This document shows, one piece after another, positions 39,901-51,900 of a stretch of 64,000 nt of DNA (positions are counted from its first letter, which is position 1; the number at the start of each line of letters is the position of its first letter). The stretch is taken from assembly GCA_033032175.1 (NCBI GenBank), contig CM065331.1, forward strand, positions 8,060,370 to 8,124,369, in the 5' to 3' direction. The position numbers were made by a program, and so were the translations under genes. The notes beneath the pieces are model-generated. The model was not told where the DNA came from and did not search any database. It was given only the letters and a program-made list of their open reading frames with translations. Source of the DNA: Saturnia japonica (taxonomy: Eukaryota; Arthropoda; Insecta; Lepidoptera; Saturniidae).

Positions 39901-42900
39901 AGTCGATCAAAAGGCATGTTGACTGTTTTCTTTGACTATCGCGGTGATGTTCGGTATTCTTACCGGAAGGTCAAACGGTAAATATAATATATTATTTGAA
40001 CATTATTCGACGAAAAAGGCCAGATTTGTGGAAAGAAAATTCTTGGATTTCAAGGTCATCATTGTGAACGAATTTTTGACCAAAAACACAACTAAAACCA
40101 TCGAGCAACCACCTTATTCACCAGATATGGCTCCAGCCGACTTCTTTGTTTTTCCTAAACTCAGATTACCACTACGTGGCACCCGTTTTCATTCGGTAGA
40201 AGACTTATAGAAGAATTTGCGACGAGAACTAAATTTAATTCCGGAAAAAGCGTTTAATTTTTTTTTATTATTTGATTATTAGTTGTCGTAAGAGTATTAT
40301 ATCTAATGTATTCTCAACCGTTTCTGATAAAATTATGTTCAGGCTATAGGGATAGTTGATAACACGTCTAAAAATCGTAAAAAAAAAAAAATTGTATTTA
40401 TTCAAAACTGATTTTCATGAAATTTTCTACACAGGAAGTATAAGTCATTCCACATATGATAAGCTTATGAATCTTCAATAATAAGAGTAAAATACAATTA
40501 TGGGATGAAAATAATTTTTGCTTAACGAACGCGTGCGGAGCCGCGGGGCACCGCTAGTGTTATATGAATTTGTAGTATTATAAAAATTGCGTTTTTGTTG
40601 AAGTAGGCGACATGAATACACCGATATGTGTATCGATATCGACATTAAAGCCGAGTCAGTACATGTTGCAGCACTATTAGACGCAACAAGTGTATTTTGT
40701 TTTTCGGCTCGCCCAAATCTACTCATTGCTAGGGATACGGTATCGAACCAAAAGTATCGATACTATACTCGTTACTAGTATCGTATCAAATGTATCGTTG
40801 CCAAGCAAAGCATCGAAATATAAGTATCGATACCATAAGGTATCGAGTACTTTTATTTCTATTATTTGGGTGAATGATTCGAAGACATATTAAACACAAC
40901 TTATTAAATTGAGGTTATATATTTAAAATAATTAGAACATACGTGCATTAATTAAAAATATAGGTGATGAGATCAAAACAGCAAAAAAGTTTTTTTTAAT
41001 ACAGTTTCCAGTAACTTTCATCACAGTCTGACATAAACAATAATTTGTTCAGTCGGTTAACAGTCAGTCGGTTGCGCGTTTCAGATACTGTAGCTCCAGC
41101 AACGGAGAACAATCTTTCGGAAGGTACAGAGGTCCCAGGAATAATTAAATATTTCCTTGCTAAATTGTACAATGTTGGAAAAACACTATTCATATCGATC
41201 CATAGATCAAGGGTATTTGATTTCAAGCTAGCGACAGGGTTTGCCAAGTAGAGACTAGTTTCGTCTCTATCTCCCTCAGTACGTCTTGTTTGTTTCTCAT
41301 GTACCAATTTTTTGTGGGTGCTCCAAAAATCATACTCGTCTTCGTCGGAGGAATTTCGTCGCGGTTGCTGCTGCATGGGTGAGAGTGAGATATCATTGAC
41401 ATGTCTTCGTATAAAAGAAATAGAACGCGCGCATGCATTCGGATCATTAAAATGGACGGGTCCAGGATGGTCGAAACTGCCAATAATTTTCGATTAAGCC
41501 AATTCGGTTATTTAGCTCTTTCAATGCACGTTCCTTGAACCTCTCTATTAGGCCACTTTCGTCATTCTTTGTGTTTATATTATTAATTTGTTGTCTTAAA
41601 CAATTTACAGTTGGTATAATTTTGCTTATGGTTACGTATTTATCGCCGCATAGTTCCCTCGTTACATATTGAAATGGTTGTAGTACCAGAATTATTTTTT
41701 GGATTAAGCTGTTTTCTGCGGCAGTGAGAACTTCTGGCGCTCGAGTATTCTCAAATAAAATTTCAAGCAGTGTGCTTCTTTCTTAGCTTGATGTATCTAT
41801 CTAGCATATCATAAGTACTATTCCAACGTGTTTTTACGTCCAATATTAATTTCAGGTAGTTCGCGCCTTGTTTTGCTCTTAATAAATCGCTTTGAACTAC
41901 GCTATTTTTAAAATATTTTACGATTTCTATTACCTTTGTTATAAGTCCAGTGACTTGTTCTTCTTCAAGTATGTTTTCAACAACACGGTTGATAGTATGT
42001 GCGAAGCAAGGTATATGTTTTGATGGGTCTAAAAAGGTGTTAACAGCGGCAATTACATTAGTGCCTCTATCCGTAATAGCAGCTACAATATTTTGCTTTG
42101 ACAAGTCAAATCTTTTAATAATTTTTTCTAAGTGTTCTGCAATGTTTTCTGCTCTGTGGCGAGTACTTAGTGGTTCCGTTGCAAGGACTTTTGATTAAAG
42201 ATTGTTATGTTGTAAGTATATCTAAATAATGGATAGTAACTCCAAGAAAACTTCGTGTAGATCTCATTTCAGACCAAATGTCAAACGTGATTGCATAAGA
42301 ATATGCTTGTTTCAACTTAATTTTATAATTTTCTACGGCCACGTCGTAAATATCATCCAATCGTTGTTTTAATGTATCTACCGAAGGGAATTTTATGTGA
42401 GGAGCTACCATTTTCATTAAGTGACGAAACCCTGTGCCATTAATAATATGAACAGGCCTGTGATCTGTACAAATAAAATACAGCAAATGTCTGATAATCA
42501 TTTCGAATTGCAGACCTCCCTCAGAATAAGAAGCTGCTCTTTGCAATGTTTCAGTGATTGTGAGTTGAGTTTTTGTCATGCTCGTACTTGGAAAACATTT
42601 AATTATATTACTGTTTGAAGTTGTATTTGAAATTACTGCGTTCATCACTGAAGTGGATAAAATATCATTCGATTTACTTGTTTGTGTGCTGTGTGGTATA
42701 GTGTTCACTATTGAATGATCTTCGTCAGTTTTTGTAGTATTTACATCTGCATTTTGCTTTTTATGTTGAAAAACTTTAATCGTCGTTTGATTTGAACTTG
42801 TTCTCTTTTTTACTGTATCTTCTTGTGTACTGAAACCAAAATAAATAAATAATTGAACTAAAAATCGGTATTGAGAATCGATAATTGTTTTCGACAATCG

Positions 42901-45900
42901 CCCGTCACTATTACGATCATATTTAAATTTTTAAATCTTTCGTTTGTATTATTTTCGAAAATTACCTATCCACACTATTAAGATCTATCTATATTAATAA
43001 TTTTAATTTGCATCCGTGGTGGACTCAGGACTCCTGTGTTATTTCAAACAAGTAAAAAAAAATTCCAATGCACAAGGTCCATTACTCACCTTTTATTATG
43101 AGTCTGCAAATGCTTTTGTAAATTGGAAGCAGTGTTGCCAACACTGTATTTAGAAAGAGAGCTAGAAGGTTATGAAAAAAGAGCTAAAAAAGAGCTAATT
43201 ATTTTAGTTAAAAAGAGCTAAATAAAAAAATATATGGAAATAACATTTTAATCAATGGCTTATACTGGCACATAAGACAAACAAAAATCAAAGACCTTAA
43301 CATATACGATAATGTCTAATAATCAAAAGATAGTGCAAGTATAAACGAAGAATTTTAGACAATATTTCTAAGTTAAGACCGTATTTAAAAGTGTGCAAAC
43401 GTCAGACAAAATATGATTAATTATCGTCATCAGAACAATCATTTATTAAATTTATCAATGCTATTCCACTTGTGCTTGGTTCTTCTTCATTCGCCCTTGA
43501 GTTTTCGTAAGTAGCCATTGTACCAATTTTTTTTAATACATCTTTCGGCAATTCGTAGCTGTGACAGCATTTTTTGACTCGTCGTAATCCTGACCTAATA
43601 GTCAGAATTGCATTGGTGGTGTCATTTTGAAGTCTGTTTCGGGATTTGTTCTTGATAATATTAAGCTGACTAAATACCCTTTCAACTTCAGCGTTAGACC
43701 AGGGCAAAGAAACCATTGCAAGAGCGAAAGAACACAATTCTTTAAAAGGATTCATGTCAGCAGCATCTTAAAAGAGTAAAACTTCAGACCAAAATGCTAT
43801 TGTGTTATTCTTCTTTTCCCACGGCACTAGGGTGATGTTATGCCATTGCGTTTCTACTTTATTGATGAATTCTTCATCATGACCCATTTCCTGCATCAGT
43901 TGTGTAATGTTCTCTTTAACCTGTTTTAAAGTATTTGAAACTGATAATTGATTCACTTTTATCAAAATGTGGTAGTTGTCTGGTAGTCTTTGTCTAAGTT
44001 GTTTAATAAGGCCTATAGTAAAATGTACGCACTTATCTCTGAATTGCTTTTCGTCTTCTGTTGAAAATCTATTGGTATTTGTGATCTCTCTAAGCTTGTT
44101 TTCCACTCTGAATCCTAAATAAGGATGTGGCACTAAAAAATCTTCTAAATTATTAACTTCAAAAATATCAATTTGCATATTGGGGTTGAGAACTCTTCTT
44201 CCTATAGATTCAATAGCAATTATTAGGTCGTTTAATAATTTGCTAGAGTCAATATTATTGGATTGGAAAATTTTCACAAGAGATTGTAACTGGTCTAAAA
44301 CGGAATGGATATATAATAAATATGCTTCATTTGTAGGATTTTGATATAAGCTGTAAAGAGTTTCTGCGGCGTAACATTTTTCAGTATTCCTAGCTAGATT
44401 AAAATGTAGTTTTAATTCTGTCCATTGATCCAACACTTTTTTAACTGCTGGTTCTATTGAAAGCCATCTTGTGGCACAGGATTGAGTAATTTTTAATGGT
44501 TCTTTATCGTTGATTGTTAAATATAAATTTCTGTATTCATTTTGTCTATTTGAGGATTTCGAAAACCAATTATAAGTCTCCTGAACTAAATATTCTAAAT
44601 GTCTTGGTAAGTATTCCGCAGAAGCATGAGAAACTGCAAGGTGGATAGAATGACAAGAGCACTTAATCATAATAAGATGAGGTACATCCATTTTCAACTT
44701 CTGGTATACTCCATTGTGTATTCCCGTCATAACATTTGCAATGTCAACTCCAATACCAGAAAGTTTTTTTATATCCAGACCATATGCAAGTAAAGTGTTT
44801 TTTACAGCTTATGTAATAGATTCAGAGTCGCCTTTTTTTAACTCTTTAAGAGTAAGAAAGGAAGTGACAATCTCAAGAGAGGTTTTGCTAAAATATTGCA
44901 CAACTATTCCTAGCAACTTGGTAACACTTATATCAGTACTCTCGTCAAGCAATAAGCTATATGGTCCATCTCCAATATCATTTTTCAAGGCAGAGGTAAA
45001 ATATGGTGCTAAAACATGCTTTATAACTGCAGTACACTTGGTTCTATGGAGTTTAATTTCACTTTTGAATTCTTTTTTGCACAAAACTCCGAGATGATCT
45101 ACCGGCAAGATAGAATTATGAGCAGCTATGAATAATGATAAATAAGCTTCACTTGAACTCTGTGTATCGTCTAATTTGGGTTTGGGTTGGAAAACCAATT
45201 TTTGTTGTCGTGATGAAAATGGCTCTGCAGCTTTAATATGCTTTTTGCGGGTAATGTGATTCAACAAATATTTTTTTTTTCGCATTTAATTCACATCGAC
45301 AATAGCTTCAAAACGCTTTAGTTTTGTCGCTGCTTACTTCTTTCAACCAACCTTGAAAAGCAGTTTCAAAAGCCATTCTTCTCGGAATTTTTGTGTGTAT
45401 GGCTTACTCGATGACATTTTGCACGTTACACCTGTCTATAATATTAAATGATTCAAATTATAGCTACACAAAAAAAATCAACACAAAACACACTCCGGAC
45501 CGTACAATAACGAACAAAATTATAGAACTAAAGAAACGAAATAGTGTTGCTGTAATTCTCGTAGATTATGATAGGATACCAGGGAATTCCCCTCGGATCG
45601 CTACTTTCATTCCTCTATATTTATAGACAATAGACGTAGGCTAGGTAGTAATGGTTGCGTTCAATTTTCATAAAAGATTCGGATACACGCGTAAAAAAAT
45701 TATGAGAAAATTATAACAATTTTTTTTGGTATGGAATAGAGCTAAAATTCTATGAAAAAGAGCTATGGAGCTAAACACGTTATTTTGGAGCTAAATTGGC
45801 AACACTGATTGGAAGTGTTTTCACTAGTTTTAATAGTTTTGAAACATATTTTACAGGAAGCACTGTTGTCGTCATTCTTCCGAAATGACTTCCAGACATC

Positions 45901-48900
45901 ACTTTTAGTGGAGGCGGCATAATAAAATAATTTGTCTCACTCCCTGAACTTAATAACAATTAAACTACTAACAGTAACAATCTGTGCGATTATATTATAA
46001 ATTTCCGAAACAAAAGAATCAAACGTTTCCAATGAATGTGGCAACTTATTCTATGAAATACCTACCCTACGACCTACGGCCAAGGCATCGAAAACATTTA
46101 ATACAATAATAATGAAAATTATACTAGAGAAAAACTTTTTCCGCTTTAAATTTAACAACGAAAATAATATAAATTAATATTTTGCCATTACTGAAGTAAC
46201 TTACACATATGTAATTAATTATTCTATCTAGGATTGTAAGTTCCTAATCCAGTTTGTGTTTATTTTGTGGCAACACTTCTATGGTCTACTTTTTGGTTGG
46301 GGATTCCAATAGCTGCAATAGAGCTGTGTAAAGTATCGATACCAATGAAAAACATCGATATCAGGACTAGTATCTTTTCTAAATATAGTTGGCATAGCAA
46401 GGAAAGTATCGATACCTCTTCGGAATCGATTCCTTTTCCGTATCCCTACTCATTGCCGATCTATTTAATACTACATCTATGTAAAAACACGCTTAACGTT
46501 TTTCAAATGTCTTGTTAAATTGCATTTAATAATTATTTAATATGAGACAAATTGTTTATTTTTGGAAATCTATGTTTATTTAAATATATTTTTATTCGAT
46601 TTCTGTCAAATTCTGCTTATTCCTATCAATTTATGCTTCTTTCTTTTGATTACATAACACATTTTAAACTCTCGCGTTTCGTATAAAAACAAGTTAGAGG
46701 CCTGTATAGTAAATTATCTCTTTTGACATTTGCGAGCATGGAAAAAAGAATATATCTGGAAAATAAGCTCCATCTAATGGTTTTATCAGTAGTTTCAGTA
46801 GCCTAATTTTCATCTAATACCAATAGATGGCGTTACAGCTCATAGATAATTATTTCGATCAATATTATAGTGATAATAAATTAAACATAAATTATGGAAC
46901 ATAATTGAAAGTTACAGTTAATATTACGTTTATTAAATTTATAGTTTATATTTTATGTTTACTTAAAACTATACCAAATTTTGTCTCTGGTAAACAATTA
47001 AAAAATATCTGCTTTCTCTGTGGCAGACTGTGTGCAGGTAAGACGTGTTTTTATTTTCTCCAACATTTTTAAATATCAGCGACCTATTAAAATAAATAAT
47101 TTGCCATAAATTCATAGGCTCCCAAATATTTGGTCCATCTTCGCGATTTAGGTTGGTGAGATTTGGCGTTATTAAACTTTTACTGCTTCGTGTGAATTCC
47201 TTCGTATTGTGAAGGGTAAAATGGCGACGGCCGAAGAAGCTAATAAAATGCGCAAGCAAAACTGGTGAGCACACGTCGTTACATCAAAGGGCGAATTACC
47301 CACGTGGAAAATGAATTAGGTGACATAAAATAAAGCCTCTTCGGTGCAATTGTCCATAGCTGTTGAGCGATTACGTGAATTATTTTCGCGTTTAGAAATC
47401 ACCAGTATGGAGTAAGCTTGGACGAGACACATTCCGTGGAAGGATTGAAGGCTTGGATTTAGAATCGTTTGGCACGAATTCTGGCTTGAAAGTGATTGAA
47501 GTAGATAGAGAATTATTCCCCGATTATAACGTAACTAGTCCCATTACAAGGTAATTAGCCGTTTTCGAGAAAATTAATAAAAACAATCTTAACCTCAAAC
47601 CTTACAAATCATGAAAATTACGATTATTTAGAGATGCCAGATTAACAAATACTAAAATAGTTCGAAAATTGTGACAAAGTTATACCTTTTTTAGTTTAAT
47701 AAATTACCAATAGCACACATTAAAGAGGTTCATAATATTTTGATAGTAATAAATGTTTATAAATACATAAAATAAAATTCATAATTAAGCAATTTTCTTA
47801 AATTTCATGAGTTGGCAACTCAGTTAAAGGCCACTTTACTTTGATAAACAAAGTTTGTTTTGTTTGCACCGATTTTCTTTCACAACTGATTTACGTACTT
47901 TGGACTTCGATTATTATATACTAATTCAGCAGCCGCAACATCTTGCGTCACCTTTCGTGTAGTTAGCGTATAAGTAAACACGACAAATGTATGGGAATAG
48001 GCAGCCTGAATAATTTTTTGACGTATCGTATCGTCAGTTTACCACCTTTCATACGGATTACTGATGGGCATATGGTTATTTAGGGGATCATGGTTTCATC
48101 CATTGCAAAGTCAACCACAGTGACCCAGAAAATACTTTTGTGGCTGGGGACGGCACGCACACAACGCATTGAATCACAGGGCGTGTCATCAAACAATATT
48201 TCCAAAAAGATAATTTGAATAATAGAGAAAATTTTACTGATTTATTATATGAATATCTGTGGAGACGCAATGTGATGAAACAAAAGAAAGATCCCTTTGA
48301 GGAATTAATTAGGGCAATTAATTACATTTTTAATAAATGAAAACATAGAAAATGTGTGGTTTTATTGAAAAATTAAATTTACTAAAACCACAGTAGTAAA
48401 CTCCTGCCTAACCCTTCCGGGATACAGGTGAGAAAGTATGTTATGTTAAGGATACTAAAGTTTTATGTAATTTTTAGTAATTTGTTGACAAATAGGTAGC
48501 GAGTAGTCCTAATATTATCATTTATCATGTTTATTCTGAGTAAAATCCCATCAAAATCTTGAATTTAACTTTAAAACAAAACCCCTATACCTCTGTCCAG
48601 GAAGGTTATTTCTTCATGGGAATAGTGTCAGAGGGTGGGTGGCTGCCCCATCAACCTCCCTGATCCATTTCTTGCCTCTAATATTACAAGAGATTGCAAA
48701 ATGTGGAAATTTCAGATTTGACCTTGAAACTTTGAACCCCTATAACTTAGCTCTGGTGAGTAACCTTGTAACGGGAGTAGTGTCATGTGGTTTAGGGGCA
48801 CCCCACCCCCCCGTACCTCCCCTCGTGCCAAACGATTCTAAATTTTAACCAAATTGAAAATTGAAGCACGGTATTCTGCGATCATGGAACGCATCGAATT

Positions 48901-51900
48901 TCTCGCCCATCCTGCGGAGGCGGCCACGAGGCCTAGCTTCCCTAAACTTTCGCTGCCTACGTTTTCGTGCAATTATGGTGATTGGATGTCATTCAAGTAT
49001 TTATACATGACGATGGTACATACAAACCAGAAGCTCAATGGTGTTCAAAAATTCTACTACCTCAAGTTCTGCCTGGTGGGAGAAGCAGCATCGCCAGTCT
49101 CCACGTTGCAATGTACAAATGAAAACTGCGATAAGGCGTGGTCAATATTAATTAATCGCTATGACAATAAGTCACTTATTGCAAATTATCATTTACAATG
49201 TATTATGAATCTGTCAAAAGTTAATAAGGCATATCCTTTACGTAGGTTAATTAATGACTTTACTCAATGTAACAACTCGCTGTTATCACTGGGCATTCCC
49301 AACATAGCCGATGTTATATTAATACACATTCTATTCGGCTAAATTAGATTATGGCTCACTTAAGGATTTTGAGCCAAGCCGAGATTCAAATGAATTTCCT
49401 AAGTTAGGGGATTTTGTAGTATTTTTACAGCAACACTGTCAAGCGTTTGAGATGTTGTCCCGGGATGACAGAGCAGCACCCAACAATACAGTGAGAAGTG
49501 TAGCTAATATATCCACAACAAATAAAATTCAAAGTAAGTCAAATTGTTTATATTGCAATAAGAGCCATGAGTTGTTTAAATGTTTAAATTTATTAAGTTG
49601 CCTGTCACAGCTAGGTGTAACTGTGTTGAGAAAGCAAAATTATGTAAGGTCTGCTTTTCAAATAAGCGTTCTTCTAATTGCACAAAGTCAAACCTATTTT
49701 GCAACAGATGTCAATTAAAAAACCATTATTTGTTGCATATGCACACAAGTGGACCATGCCAGGTAGAAAGTTTTAATAATTCACCCAAAACTGTCAGCAA
49801 TAATAATGAATAGAATTAGAACAATTTTGTCACCGACCCTTATGAGTAGTAATTCCCTACATGTCTCACTTTTACCAACAGCGTTAGGTTATGTTTGTGA
49901 TGACAAGGGAACTCATTTCAATGCCGAATGCTTTTGGATATTGGGAGTCAGAAAAATTATGTTACCTCTGAGTTTATTAACAAATTAGGTAATTGCAATT
50001 ATGATACTATTGACTTATTGCTATCTGGTATGGGTGGACATACTACAAAGGTGTCCAAACGGGCTAAGCTTACAGTATTATCACACTGTACTGATTTTAA
50101 ATATACTTCAGATTTTGGTGTGTTATCTGTGATTACTAACCCGCTATCCACTCTTCCATTTAACAAAAATGCATTGGCCTGCGCTTACCCCCTGCCACTA
50201 GCAGACCCCGATTTTAATTGTTGTAGGGACATTGATATGATATTAGGTGTCGATTGCTTTGCTTAATGCTTGATGGAGGGTAAAATGTGTCTTGGCCCTG
50301 GATTGCCAACTTTAATAAACACTGCCTTTGGATGGGTGTTCTGTGGTGATGTCTATTTCGACTTGGGATGTTACAGGTTCTATAGCTATGAATGCATGTC
50401 ATGGATCCACATTGCAGAGTGATATTGAAAAATTTTGGCAGTTGGAACAAGTTTCTAATAAACCAATTATGTACTTTCAGGAGAATATTTGTGAAAAGAG
50501 CTTCATTGATACAGTGTTGAGAGATGAAACTGGCAGGTACCATGTCTGTCTTCCTGTTAATGAAGAGCTCCTGCACAGGTTAGGTAATTCATATAATTTG
50601 GCATTACGTTGTCTTCTATCACTAGAGAAGAAATTTAAAAAAGATCATGCTTTCTTTGAGATTTATAAATCTGTTATTCATGAATTTTTGGAGCTAGGTC
50701 ACGCTCACATTATTGATCAGAGTTATATAGGATGTAATGCTTTAGAGTATTATATGCCACATCATGCTGTAGTAAAAGAAAATTCATCCACTACTCAATT
50801 AAGAGTTGTGTTTAATGCTTCTGCTCCTACATCGTCTGGCTTAAGTCTTAAGGATGTTCTCCTGGTGGGCCCGGTGGTACAACCAGATATGTTTGATATT
50901 TTGTTGCGGTTCCATACTCATACTTATGTTTTTGTCTCTGACATTACTAAGATGTATGTATAGGCAGGTAGTTGTTAATTCTGAGCACCAGCCACTCCAG
51001 AGAATATTATGGAGAGATGACCCCAGTCATGAAGTCAAATGTATCCAACTCAGTACTGTAACATATGGTACAGCCCCAGCTAGTTTCCTTGCCACTAGAA
51101 CTTTAAAGCAATTAGTAAATGATGAGGGTTCTGCTTATCCTCTGGCAGCCAAGGCGTTAACACAATCTACCTACATTGATGACATTTTGCATGGCAGTGA
51201 TGATGTAAATTCTGCATTGAAAACCATTATTGAGTTAGAAAAACTTTTAGCTCTTAGTAAATTCGAATTGCATAAAGGGTACTCAAATAGTACTGAGCTC
51301 TTGCATCACATTCCCTTAGAAAAACGAGAAAAATGTAATTACTCATTTAATAATGGTAATAATTCATCCCTCAAAACACTAGGGTTAAAGTGGGAACCTA
51401 TTGCTGATGAATTTCAGGTTGTGGTACCTAGGAACATCATGAATGATGCTCCCACAAAGCGCAATGTACTTTCAAATATAGCAAAAGTCTATGACCCTCT
51501 AGGTTTTTCTGCGCCTGTTACAGTATTTACTAAATTGATAATGCAAAACAATTGGAAGGAAAACCTTTCATGGGATTCCCAAATCCCAAATAACATATTA
51601 GTTGTATGGAAGTCATTTTGTGAAAATATTCACCACCTCAATCTCATTACAGTGCCTCGCTTTATGTTCTCCTCGGACAGGGTTCAGGTGGAGCTTCATG
51701 GCTTTGCTGATAGCTCTACCAAAGCATATGGTTGTGTCATTTATGCTCGCTGCGCTCTTCCCAACAATAATTATGCCTGCCATCTACTTGCTAAGCTTAT
51801 GCACAAGGTTTCTAAAATATTAAATATAAATATTGATCAAAATTTCTTTTGGACTGATTCAATGATAACATTGTGTTGGATTAGAGGTAATCCCATAAGA

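Larger units (their letters stand above)
40730..46448 (-). mobile_element. Outer hAT transposon with BED-finger transposase
   Basis: Flanked by CTCATTGC at 40722-40729 and 46449-46456 (8-bp duplication). Ends start TAGGGATACGG on both sides. Its own length is ~3.0 kb; the rest is a second hAT inserted at 43130-45807. Four GTATCGATAC palindromes lie near the ends (40754, 40824, 46333, 46406). The transposase gene is on the minus strand and has an intron. Confidence 0.92.

Noticed and set aside
48421..48850. Left LTR of the BEL/Pao element
   Set aside because: I compared it by eye with 53600-54300 and saw no matching long direct repeat. The region has its own partial internal repetition, but not an LTR pair.
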